Source: Dimargaris cristalligena (lineage: Eukaryota > Kickxellomycota > Dimargaritomycetes > Dimargaritales > Dimargaritaceae). From it: a DNA stretch of 40,303 nt. Positions 8,876-20,700 of this stretch are shown here, in pieces; within the stretch, counting starts at the first letter, position 1; the number at the start of each line of letters is the position of its first letter. A program made the position numbers and the translations under genes. The DNA lies in the NCBI GenBank assembly GCA_027576995.1, contig JANBQC010000221.1, positions 1 to 40,303 on the forward strand. The letters are read 5' to 3'. Below the pieces are notes generated by a model. The model saw only the letters and a list, made by a program, of their open reading frames with translations. It did no database searches and had not been told where the DNA came from.

Positions 8876-11730
8876 TTAATTGTAGTCCGGTCGGACAAGT
8901 TTGCGCAGGGCCAGCATGAGGGTCGCTTGACGCTTGGCTTGGCACACCAAAAAGTTAATCAGGCAAGTTTCGTCGACACGGAGCTGGTAACCGATATCGT
9001 GATTAAAATCACGGGAGGTGATGCTGTCGGGCTGGTATACGATTTTGGTAATATACCGGCGCAGCTTTTCGGACAATAGCGCTGGCACCCGATGGTGGTC
9101 GTAATCGGACCACTGCACCCCACATAAACTTTGGGTAAAGTGCCACACGGCCATCCGGAATGGTTCCGTGTCGATTCCCGAATCGGTCGCCCAAATATAT
9201 TCGGCGGGGTCACCCACAGTATAGTCCGTCTGCTGGACCGAGAGTCGAAACTCTAGTTTGAGATGCTCCTCTTGGTCGGACAAATACTGGCCAAGCAGGT
9301 AGCTCCCGTGCTGATCCCACGTCAGGTCATTACGGAAGGCTGACTCGGGCTTGGAACCGAGACCAAGCCCCGGCTTTGGGTACATCACCGGGGTTACCCG
9401 GGCATCGGGGCCCAGCACATAGCGATACATGGTACGCTCAAATCGTTGAAGGGGCGCGAATTTAGGACCTAGCGACATGTGAACATCGGCCATTTCCGGG
9501 ACGCGGGTAATAATGGAGGGGTGGGCTAGGCTGTCGTAGGAGGCTAGAGGGTTATGCGGAACCACGGCGGCCGGAATGGACTGCTCGTCGTCCCCAAATG
9601 ACACTATGCTGAGCGGAGTCAGAGACAGGGCCTGGTGACTGGGCAAGGAATTCAACGAAGAAATCTCGGGCATACTAATACTGCTGCCAATGACTTCAGG
9701 CACAGGGCTGACGGTGAATTCGGGCATCGACAGATTCGCTCTGTGGTAGTGCTCATGCCTGGGGTTAGGCTCAAGTAGGTCGGGCGATGCACTGCGCGAT
9801 AGCTTGGCGTACTTGAATTTCCGTAAGTCGTCTTGCGAGTGCCGGCGGAGGGTTTGGAGCAGCTTCCACGTCATGGCTTTATTGGCCGGAAGTTGGGCCG
9901 TTTCCATTCCGGGGACAGCCGACAGCGAATAGGCAGGAGTGCTCAGGGTTGGAATGGGGAAGATTCGGGTAGTGGGTGAATGAAATACATGATACTCCAC
10001 CTGGCGGTTGATACGAGCGAAGAACGGATCTTCCGTCAACTCTGCCGTGGCTTGCGAGTTTCGGTAGGACTGATCTGAGGACGACTCAGCGGGCTCCGTA
10101 ATCAGGGCAAACCCACCCGGTATGTCCACTTCAGGCACTGCCCCACAGCTAAGGGCCAGTCCTGCAAAGGCGTGGCAGGTAGTGAGTAAGAAAACGGCGT
10201 GGCTCAGATCGGAGGCCAGCCAACCTTGGGCCATTGTGTGCGACCGCGGGCGGTATACCAGTGGGGGAGGGGATGGAATGGCATCGGGCCCCAAAGTCAA
10301 AAAGGCCTCTCGCTGCCGGGTTACCCGCTCCATGTTTTCCGTAGTTCCTAGGCCGACGAACAAAAGCTGGAAGTGATCGCGAGAGACAGCCCAAGGACGA
10401 TGAGCTAAGAGAGAGTTAAGGTAGGCCAGCGACTGTAGTTTGGGGGGCACGTAGTTCAGTCCGGCGAGCCATTTTGGGTCTCCCTCGTGGCGCAAGAACT
10501 CCCGCTCGAACAGGGATACGCCGTAGTAGCAGTTGAGCTCCGCACAGGCCATGATGGCCAAGTAATAGCGCTGGGCCATCGGAAGATGCCCGTTCATCCG
10601 GATTTGGGCATTGATATTAATGAATGTATTGGTGAGGAGAGTTGGGAAATACATGAAAATACGGCCCAGGTGGTTTAGACGGTGATCCTGGCAGAACAAG
10701 GACTCGGCCGCTTCCTGTGCCGCCTCGCTACATTCAATTTCTTCCTTGTCATCGCCCGACTCATACACGCAGGAGGGGAATATGGGGTCGTAAAGGCCCG
10801 ATGGTGACAGCAAGTGTGTAAAGTCCTGTGCCTGGATCGGCTTCTGAGGCAGTTTGACTAGGTAGCGAGGCAAGATAAAAAACGACGGGGAGCTGGTGAG
10901 GGGCTGGGGAACCAGATATTTGTACTGTTCTAAACGGCCTAGATAATGTGACCACTTTAGACGAGTCTCCGGAAAGGGACAGTTGATGCTTAAATGCAGT
11001 GCGGTGAGGATACGTACTACAACCAAGGACCGAATGTGTCGCTCATCCCGAGTACCTAAAGTACCGAGATTTTTCTGGTGTTGCTGATGGGGAAGGAATG
11101 GGGCGAGGGCAGGGTGCCCAAGCGGACTATGCATAGATGGGGCCGGCAGGTTCAACTGGGGCAGCTCAGGGCTCAGGTGATCGGTGGGCAGGGACAACGA
11201 TTGTGAACGACTGTGAATAGAGTGCACCTTGCGAATTTGGGGCTGGTCTGAATGGCAGGGAATGAGGCTTGGTGAGGGGGAGTGATGAGCTCCCGGCCGC
11301 GTAGGGAAGTACGCCTCCGAGTGATTCAATGGGCGGGCTCCGTAGAGGGTGCGCTTAAGACAATGCCAAGTGGTTTTGGTGGCCTCCAAGCGGCCCTTGA
11401 TCGACGGGGAGTATACAAGCCGTAGGGGTTGGCTGGCTTCGTACAGGATACTGGGCTTTCGGACATAGTCGGCCACCTCTATTAGTATGATCAGCAGTAC
11501 ATTATGGGGTATATAAAAAACCGGTATGATGAAAATAGGTAAAATCGCACTGTTAGTAAAATCATCCGTAAGATGGTGGAAAGTGTTAGCAAATGAGAAT
11601 CTTAACGGTCGGTAGAGATGGTTAAAATGCACGGCCGGGTTCGATAATTGCAAGGCAAAGGAAAAGCGAGAGGGAGATTAATAGACAATCCGATTAACTT
11701 ACCTTCATGAAAAGCACAGTTGGGGTCCAT
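8876..11730 (-). CDS. Sestrin (PA26 family), fungal
   Basis: In animals sestrins bind leucine and inhibit GATOR2, so TORC1 is held off when leucine is scarce. Exon 1 is 11730-11703, exon 2 is 11478-8876; the spliced product is 876 residues against about 480-550 in animals. Family blocks: YYLAIMACAELNCYYGVSLF (314-333), FLRHEGDPKWLAGLNYVPPK (337-356), LNSLLAHRPW, LSHAVFLLTTCH, LTWDQHGSYLL (728-738), a C-terminal helical part with GVQWSDYDHH (796-805), and ALRKLVRP near the end. By my alignment with human SESN2, C125 and Y127 are kept (C326, Y328) while H132 is Phe333. Leucine contacts R390, T386 and E451 are kept (R784, T780, E846), but W444 is lost. Long Ser/Pro-rich additions lie before residue 250 and at about 461-690. 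A TTACAG acceptor just upstream of exon 1 means further 5' exons are possible. Confidence 0.9.
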
Positions 11731-11841
11731 TGGGTGTGCCGCAAGGACTGTAATGGGAACACAAACCCGAAAATCGAGAAAGTGGAAAGGGATACACGGC
11801 CAAAGGGCGGCGCTGGAACCACAGAGCGATGAAAAAGGCAA

Positions 11842-13800
11842 TACTGGTTGACCGAGCCCAGCAAAAGAACGCGATGTTTAAGAGGCTATTTTTAAATGAT
11901 TGGGGAATGGGAAAATAAGCTACCGCTATAGACTTCCTAATGTATATAAAAAAGTGATCGGGAATTAATACCCAGACTCGGGGGATTGGAACAGGGGGCT
12001 AGCTGAACCAACAAAACTGGATGTTGGGGCCCAGGGGCAAGTAACTAGTTAAATGAAGATCGGTAGCAGTGGTATCACACTTCGACAGTATTAAATGAAT
12101 GTAAAGAATAGATGCGTGAGAGGTGAGCTGTTCGATAAAATCCGTTAAAGCGGGTGCGTGATGAGCTGCAGCCAGGACGACACAGCGATAAGAAACAATA
12201 ATATTAAAGGGAAGAATTCGACTATCAACGGCACATCACGGACACTTATTAAAAATAATGCAGACAGGGTCCTAAATCCAAAATTTGGACACTGCCAGCG
12301 ACTTGAGCGATGTTTATAACCTGGAGAGCGGCTGGTAAGTGAGTTCAGTAGGTTATTGATGGGGTTGATCAGGCATAGAAGGCCAAAGTAAAGTACTTGT
12401 CAAGATACGGTAATATAAGGGGAAGGAACCCCAGGGGGTCATTCCCGGGCGGACAACCCACAGTAAATTGTAATAAAGAGGAGTAAGGACCAGCGGCGGG
12501 GTGAAGCCAGGAGTTACTCCCTAGTAATAATTAGGCTGGAAGTTTAAAGAGCAGACGACGTAACCGGGAGGGTGGGTGATTATTCGAAATTAAGGCAAGG
12601 TGTAATCAAGCAAATATAGATGCTATGTGGAAATGCCTGAATGGGGGCGGCCCATACGAAAAACACATGGACGCCAATGCCAGCAATCAAACGGGTGGGT
12701 GAACTACCCGCTTCGGGGCCAAGGCAGCTTAGCAGGGTTAAATAGTAGCGTGAAGTAGATACACGACCACAGGGGGTAGCAGTGTCGATGAGAAAGAAAC
12801 AGGGGGTGGGTGGAGCTGAAGAGAATATAGGGATAGGCGCCACTGGCAATAGTAGTTGCGAATTAAGGTTGGATACGACAATCCAGTGGGTGGGTGTGAA
12901 ATTCAATTAAACGATTGAAATGTTTAAGGAAGGTATTGAGGTATATAGGTGTACGTGTGTGAGTATGTCAGTGTCGGTGTCGGTGTATTAGGTGGGGAAA
13001 GAAAAGGTGGGGAAATAGTGTGGGAGTGAATGTTTAATAGAGACTTGAAAAGGGAGGATCGGCGGATGGAAGAACGAAGCTCACCCGCTACAAGATGCTT
13101 AAACGGGGGACTAGAAAAGAGCCAAGCCACCGGGAACGGGCGAAGAAGAAATGCAACAGGGGGTGGATTAGGCACCAGGGCCCGGCGGGGCGTGTCTTTA
13201 TATACTCGAAAGGATAGCGGGGGATTCGGGCCAGTGCAGCCCAGAAAAAGAGTGGGTCCGCGCACACACTGTGGAAGGGTGGGTAAATGCCCTTGCCGGC
13301 TTACACGTATACATACTATGATGAGTAGCATAGCCGGTGACTAAATGGGAGCCATTGACATACCTTCTTAGATGGTGCATACAGTGTGGTAGTACATCCA
13401 CCCTCCCTCAATGCGCATACAAAGAATGGTCCAAGAAATAGGCTGGAGTAATAAGGCAAGGCGAGTGCATTGAGCATTTGGAAGTAGAGCCATGTGTTGC
13501 GGTGAAAGGCCTGCAAAAACCCCACTCCCCCCAACGTACGTCGGCGCATATATCCCGTATAAATATTGAATCATTGCCGTTTTTCGTTGTTCAAATGCCA
13601 TTCAACTCTTCTCTTTCTTGTCTCTGATAAATTGTACGGACTCATTGGACCAAAGTGATGCCCCCCAAAGTAAGTAAATAGCCGTGGCGATTTCCCTCAC
13701 ATTAAAAAGGTCCATCCTAGGGTGGGATGTGGGTGTCATCCGCCTCCTCCCACGCTTACTGTGCCCTCCGCCCCCTCTCTGGATTATTTCGAACTTTTCC
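11842..13800. other. Sestrin upstream region, no intact gene
   Basis: Upstream of the minus-strand sestrin gene. The minus strand of 12950-13050 is strongly pyrimidine-rich (CCACC, ACACC and CTCACAC motifs), which suits a promoter or 5' leader, perhaps of an unseen 5' sestrin exon. Frames at 12580-12906 and 12924-13331 (minus) are open but look low-complexity and match nothing I know. Confidence 0.4.
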
Positions 13801-13809
13801 ACGGGGGGG

Positions 13810-14900
13810 GGGTCCATTTAGCCAGGCTACTTCCAAGGACGGCCCGGAATGGCTAGATGTTGTCTACTCCCCAGCACCTACTGACCTGATCAACAAAGAC
13901 TCCCAACGAAGTGGTGTTGTTCGGTAGATTTAGCTTTGGTGTGCATTGTTGATTTTAGTTGGTATCAACCTGGCCTGTCGATCCCTAACTGGTGTCGTCC
14001 TCAACCCACTTATCGATTTCTGATTCTGCCCCACACACAGAAGTACGTGGTACCCCTATAGCTCGCCCCGCCCAGATTTGAAAACCACGGGTACGCCGCC
14101 CGCCAAACGTCAAGTGAGCGGGCGCAAGGGGCAAATCAACTGATAGTTACTCGACCAAGCCTCCCCTAAGTAATAGTTGCATAGTACAATTTAACCAAGA
14201 ACGCCACGAAAAATCCCAATTCTCAAATGAAAATGATAACCACATAGATGTTCGTTTTTCCTATACCCCCCTTCATCACCAGTATTTAGTCCCACCGTTT
14301 CCCAACACTACTCAGCTATATTGTGGAGATAGTTGTTCCACAACATACATCTCACCAGGTCACAACCATTACTACCTATATCACTGGACCCATTGACCTG
14401 TCCGATGGCCCGATAGCTGGTGCCAGATGTCCACTCAGCATTTAATCGGATATTATAAACTACAACTTACTCCCCTATTACAGTGGTCGGGAAAAAAGGG
14501 AAGAAAGCAACCAGCTGCACGGGTATCTTTGTGGCCAATCCATGTTTAAACGCAACTGGATACCTTGCATACACTCGCCACCTAAACAGCCCTATAATGC
14601 GAAATACCGAGTGAGCAACCTTCGTTCCCCCAAAAGACACCACGCCTACATACCAGCTAGACATGATCCTCTATTCATACTGCCTGGTTATAGAATGGTT
14701 GCAGGACTTTAGTCGTCATCGATGAATACCAACAGGTAAGTCCGTATTTGGTCAAATGACCAACATCTCACTCTAAGGGTGTCGTGGTCATGGTCGCGGA
14801 TGGATCTATATCGCATCTGCATCTCGGCCAACTCCGACTTCCGACCATCCAGCCAGTAAGCCCCGTTGACTCGCCCAGCCTCCCTTTTGCCTCCTTATAT
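13810..14900 (+). pseudogene. Possible remnant exons of unknown plus-strand gene
   Basis: Several short plus-strand stretches look like exons with plausible splice sites. A 24-residue stretch starting STWYPYSSPRP runs from a CACACAG acceptor near 14040 to a GTGAGC donor near 14113. TLVVIDEYQQ near 14710-14740 is followed by GTAAGT. GVVVMVADGSISHLHLGQ starts after CTCTAAG near 14778 and runs to GTAAGC near 14857. I cannot join them into one continuous gene, and no family is recognised. They may be chance or a decayed gene. Confidence 0.2.
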
Positions 14901-15410
14901 TCAAGGGGCTGATTATGGATGCATCGGAATAGAGAGCTGCTTCTTCCCCTCTCCGTTTATGGTCTATCACATCTTATCAGTTATTCCGATGCAGATTCAC
15001 TGTCGTGGTATATGTAAAATCATATCTAAGAAGGACCGGGATGAGGTGCAGAATCATAAAACGTACAGAAAACAGAACTCGTGCTATCCCTCGGTAACTT
15101 AGTCAGATTATCCCATGGTAAGGTATACGTCTTTACCCGACGCTATCCATTCGGATGTATTCAGGCTCTAACGAATGATTCACTCCCACCCAGATACGAA
15201 AGATGGCATATTATAGCACGACAACTAACTGCCAGTGCGTCTCCTCTGACGTAGTCTGGTCTGTTCCATATGTGGTTTCTATCGGCCTATTGTCCCGACC
15301 ACAATTGCTATATTCCTGCACTATTGCTATGGTTCCCATGTTGGGCGTTTGATGGGTGATGAGGACCGGGTTTGCAGCTGAAGACCGGAAGAACACATAC
15401 GTACAGTCCG

Positions 15411-15688
15411 TGTGGCTGAACTTACGAGAGCCTCCCGCTCTTTCTGCTATATTTCGGCTGATGAAAGAACCGATGGTGTAACGCTCTGCGATGGCAACAG
15501 CCAGGCCCACGGGCGTGGTGGAGAGATACCGGACTGGGAAATGACCCAAACCGCATTGACTGCCACGGCTACACTGCCCCAACCCTATCCAGTACGCACC
15601 CAATATGGCTGTGTTTGGAGACAGGGGTGTGTACATTGGGCCATTTCCCAGCCTAGATCCGCCATTAGCCATGAGTACCGCGGAATAA
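15411..15688 (+). pseudogene. Possible relic of a calcineurin-like/purple acid phosphatase
   Basis: One plus-strand frame here contains VAELTRASRSFCYISADE, which resembles the Fn3-to-catalytic linker of purple acid phosphatases (xxLxxLxPxxxYxYxxGDE). A second frame, from 15590 to a stop at 15686-15688, reads PNMAVFGDRGVYIGPFPS, resembling the metal-binding VFGDxG motif. The two lie in the expected order and distance but in different frames, and I see no downstream GNHE or GHxH motif. This suggests a frameshifted, truncated copy. The opposite strand (15211-15672) is also open, which weakens the case. Confidence 0.25.
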
Positions 15689-15849
15689 GACTTCTACGAG
15701 TAGCATCCCTCTCACATACCCTCCTTCTCCAGCCTCCGATTTCCTATCCACCCGACGTAGGGGGCTGTGTCTACCAGAGGTCCGTTTGTGATTCGGTCCT
15801 AGGTCGCACTGATCCCAATTTGGGCTGACATTTTTGGTGGTCAAATGAG

Positions 15850-17515
15850 GCCGTTGGTACTTGCAGATTCCAATGTAAAAAAAAAGTCTAACCCACTGTG
15901 AATGAGTGGTTGATTCGTCTGGTAGTATTAATGGCTGGTCTTAGGGTGCATATGTTTATTGTCTCCATATAACATTTGTCTTGAAAAGTGGTGCGAAGAA
16001 GTGTGGTTCACTCTTTGAGATATAAAAGGCAGGGCGAGCAGGAGAGCATGGATCCGAGGAGAATGGATTCTCTACCCAGACAGCCAATAATACAGATGGC
16101 AGGATTATGGAGTCTGGAGTCTGGCCTTCTCTGCTTCCCCGTCTAGCACCTTGTCCTTCTAACCAATGTACAAGTTCCATTATATCTTTCCATTCGCTAC
16201 CTCCTACTTTTTGACTACTCTATATAGCAAACTCCATGGCATACATATAAAGCCATATATCTATATCCATACTGCCCCTTACACTGAATATTGGATTACT
16301 TTGCGGATGCATTGGCCTGCGTATTCGTCTGCATCCGTATCTGCGCACCGAGAAAGCCTTCCTGATTAGGCCAGCCTGGCCTGCCGTGTGGGTGCGGGTC
16401 GTAAAGGTAATATGCTACTCACCCACCCACCAATGGCGATTTGACCCTCATGGATGACATGGTACGCCTGCGTCTAGTCAGGAGTATGCATGGCGCTTCG
16501 GTATTTTTACCCGTTGGATAGACGAGCAGGGGCAATATGCGGTGAGTTATATAGGGAATCTACGGGCCAAATTTTCATTGGTCGGAGTGGCCTGATTTAC
16601 GAGTCCTTCTAAGCGGGCACATATACAACCGACTCAACCATCATATAATGCTAGCCAATCTACATTGTAACTGCAATTCAACAATTTGGTGTTGTCTAAG
16701 TGGCTCCAGTATTTGGATTAACTTTTGATTCTATAGCAATGTATCTTAAAATGTCGAAACCCTAAATGCCATATTCCAATTTCACCGAGCCGTAGTAATT
16801 ATAAAAGGTTGCAGTAGTATATAGTCACGGATGCACTTGGGAAGATGGCCATAAGGGAGGGGTATTCAGACCAGTCGGATTAGCGGGGCTATTAAGCAAC
16901 AGTAGGAGACCAGGCCTCTAGAACCCCTTTATAAACCGGGCTCTACTACATTTCGACAGACACACACACTCTCACCTTTAATTACATGCATTGAATAGAA
17001 CCCACATGGGTGTTTTACAGCGGAGTCCCAGATTGGCAGCAGGCCCGCTCCCCACTTCTCGCTATTAGGCTTATGGGGAGGGAAAGGCTCGAGGTGCATG
17101 ACTACTGCCGAGTCCAATAGGAAAAATTGGGTCGCGTCGACTCTCAGCCATATCCCCCCTTCCATTCCCTCACTAACCGATCTGGCGGCTGAACAAAAAT
17201 AATAGGATAATAACAGTCGCTTTATGCACGAAACGTATTCCATCAGCCCTGCCCAACCCCCAGACCCAGTGTTAGTGGTGTGGGTTCTATAGTATAATGG
17301 GCCAAACTGTTAGTCTGAGTAATCAATTTGTGCATCTTCGGATTACACTTAACATTATCGGGTACATCTTTCCGAGGGTTTTACACCCATTTGCGTTTGT
17401 ATTTAAAATTTGGATTTAAAATTATATGGTATTTTTCATTACTAGGCCGTCTTCAGTAGTTGTCACTGTATCTTTCTACATGTACATATACATAGGTATA
17501 TATATATATATATTG
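15850..17515. other. Gene-poor stretch
   Basis: No intact gene seen. A 104-codon minus frame at 16929-17243 contains WLRVDATQFFLLDSAVVMHL, which looks coding-like but has no recognised family. A TA run lies at 17497-17513. Confidence 0.45.
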
Positions 17516-17575
17516 CCTATTTGGGCCATTCGGTATAAATCGGGAGGGCACATGTTGGTATAATCGGAAACAACC

Positions 17576-17776
17576 TTATACCGCCGCCATGGACTTTGAC
17601 AGTGCCCAAGGAAATGCCTTCAAGGGCGAATGCATAGATGGTGGATGGTAGAACCAAGGCGGGCCCAAAACAAGCTCGATAAGCGGCTCTAGACCCAATC
17701 CGCTCAGCCAAGGAAAAAGGGCCGGCACTGAGCAATCTATTTTTTTCCAAAATGAGAAAGGAAAGACTGACCACAA
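17576..17776 (-). pseudogene. Possible membrane-transporter exon relic
   Basis: The minus strand encodes a hydrophobic segment ending in FSLAERIGSRAAYRACFG and ALVLPSTIYAFALEGISLG, a layout like an MFS transporter loop (basic ERxGxRxxYR) followed by a membrane helix. A CAG acceptor-like site precedes it (TTGTGGTCAG) and a GTATAA donor-like site follows. No companion exons could be found on either side, so it is at most a fragment. Confidence 0.2.
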
Positions 17777-17799
17777 TATCAGAATAGGGTGCTTCCCCC

Positions 17800-20700
17800 T
17801 CTATATCTTTCCATTTCGGATATCCAGTGGGATGTTGAATTAGCTGCTGCTAGAATAAACATAGACAAAACCTGGGTTTTATTTTTATCGCTCTCCCTAC
17901 CTTATCAATTACCCGGTCTATTATTCTCTAGCGGTTAGCCGCATGGACATCCATTCACTGGTTTAAACCACTGTTCACTCGAAAAAACCGGTTTTTATCG
18001 CGCACCATTGTTCCCACCATTCCCCGGTCGGACTTTTTATTTCATTATATATTCTTTGATGAAGAAATAGGGACAGTCATAATCCGACTCCCCCAGACGA
18101 TACTTCTCAATAGAGGGATTTTCCCCCGGCGGGATACACGCCCACTGGGCTCATAAGGCACACGAGACATAGTCCACTGACAGTGTATAATGCCAAGGCT
18201 GACCCTACCCAAACTGGGAATGTGTAGTGATATCAGTAGCCTGGTTGACTCGTCTAGAGTGCATGGGTGTGTGAATAGAAGGGTTAGCAATATACACGAC
18301 GTTTAGTGGGGGTAGACTTGGGTTTTCCAAAGATCCCTCGGGCGAAGGTAAGTGCAGCCAGCTAGTTCAACGCCCTAGGCAACTCTAGATAGCTAGATAC
18401 CTCTCTTACACGCCAGTAGACGATGAACTGTCGATTCGGCCAGAGGGGCTGGATATAGTTACTTGTCCTTGAGAAACCTTGCGGCTGTAAGATTGTAATG
18501 GATATACCCTGCTAGTAATTGGTAATACGGGATTTACCCTTAGCATGTTTCCGGGACTGCCGGCCGGTAACTATGGGCAAACTTCCCAGACATTTAGGCA
18601 AAGGCCCAGATGAGGCTACAGTAATGCTGCCGAAATTGCACAACGCATCACCAAGGAACCACCCATTAGATAAGTTTGGTGCTCGCGAGAGCGATGGAGC
18701 AGGAATGTAGCAACAAACGGAGCGTATCAAATCCCAGCCTCTCCTGTTTGAGCCCGGCCGCCTAGATCTGTCTTACCGTTGGTGTTCTTCTAGAGACCAT
18801 TCCACGGAAGTCTTAGAGAAGCCGCATTGAGATACCCGGCCTGGCCTGATTAGGCATACTATACATTGGTTTCTAGAATAGGAAAATACGATTTGAGGGG
18901 GAAAGGGCGGCCCAAAGGTTCACCTCACTCTTCACTGGTTTTTTGACGTATGCCAGAAGGGGGAAATCCACCCTCCCTTCCCTCTCCATCCCACACCATG
19001 GGTTGTTACTTCATGCTGCGATCCGATAGTCGGCGCCCTTTAAACCAGTGGCGGTTGACCCAAGATGGCTCAGTGGGGACAGTGAACCCGCCCCCATGTC
19101 GCCATACTCCCATAGTCCGACCAAAATTGACCGAATGAGTACCTCCCAGTATATGACATAGGGCAATGTGGATAGGCATCCACGGCGTCCCTGACCATAA
19201 TATTCACAAGCCATAGCCTAGTTTGTCTGTTGTTGCTGTTGTTTTTCTATCATCAACCGACCACCGGGGCGATGGTGGTGAAGAATCGTGAACGAATGAA
19301 TAGGTAGGAAGGAACACGAAATAAACGCCCCCCCCGCACAAATAGGAATTGTCAGCCTGGGCCAGTTTGGGGTTCTACGTGGCCGGATGTTGTGGATAGT
19401 TTACGCTGTAGCCTTGCTGACAGTAGTTGTTTTTTTTTTCGCCCGTGGAATGGTTCGTGTGAGGCACGGAGCGGTTGGTGCTACATCCCGGTTTCTATGG
19501 AGTGGTGGACTATCCGAATTGTCATGTTCATCAGAGGGGCAGTTATACACAGCGGAGTAAATATATATGATGCCCAATATCACCTACTGAAGGGCATGTA
19601 TACTCGTCTTGCTAGCCCTCTGCATCGGTTGGAGGCCGAGTCTAACAAATGACGTCCCCCTGATACGGCGACCTCCTCCTACATGGAGTCACTGACTAGA
19701 GGTGATTTCTTAGGAACCATTCGTTGACGCACGTTGAGTCGCATACGACAAAGTCTATACACCGCCTATTTATTATTACAGCGCAAAAAAACGATGCTAG
19801 CGTGAATGGAGTATGTAAGGCCAGTCGGCGGGCAATACTAAGCCCTTCTGGTGAGTTTCCAGGTCTATCGCATGAATTGTTAATTCGACGGGGCGATACA
19901 CGTGTGTGGTGGAGAGGGATTTTGTATAGAACACCCTCGTGGCGTTTCCAAGCAGTGGGCATGGGTGCGGGATATTACCCCTCATTCCCCATTGGTATAC
20001 TAAGCGAGAGTGCTGCAGGATTTTACCAGGGCTTAAAGCGTATTAGCGGGTGAAGGTGGGGTAAGTATCGCAATTAATCTTAAAGCATGACCTGTCCAGA
20101 TGCCAACTTAATGCCACTAAGTCCAAGCGACACTTAAACATCGATAATGTCCCCCTCCCTCCCACTCGCGCGTGCGACTGGTTTGGTTACTGGGGTCCAC
20201 GGGTTAGCCAAATCATTGGAGTGAAATTATGGGTGGAACATACGTGCGGCTATTAGCTAGGGCCACCTCGAACAGGGTGTGTCTAACCATGCTGGCCTGG
20301 TTCAGGCTGATAGTAACCACCACCCTGTCTATGTTTTCGCCTGATTATTATGGTTTGGCGCACTAGTTATTTGGTCCATGCCAAGAGAAGATGTGGTGCA
20401 TTGGGCTCTCCATGGCCTAAAGCACCCCCACCCGGACATCTGGTCGAATGGCATTAATCCCTAGAAGAGCCGCCATCCGTCCGTTAATGCAAACAGATTA
20501 GTGGAGCGAGATGGGGTGGAGGTGGGAAGTGGAAGAATAAGCACAGCTCTGCTCCCAACGCCACACCTTATTTTCCGGTTACTCGAGGTGACGGTTCAGT
20601 CCAGCCGTTCGGCAGCGGGTAGAAGGGGTAACACAGGACCACATCGCTTAGGTGGGGCGAAGGGATGTACAGCCGGGGCTCAAGATTGGTTAATTTTAGA

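Noticed and set aside
11479..11653. Sestrin starting at the ATG at 11653
   Set aside because: The first 60 residues read as AT-rich intron. A GTAAGT donor at 11702 and TAATAG acceptor at 11479 join the short exon 1 in phase and remove it.
14467..14664. Minus-strand 65-codon frame, aromatic-rich
   Set aside because: Too short, open on both strands, nothing recognised.
15211..15672. 153-codon minus-strand frame as a real gene
   Set aside because: No family, signal peptide or splice partners; the plus strand has a slightly better, though also weak, reading.
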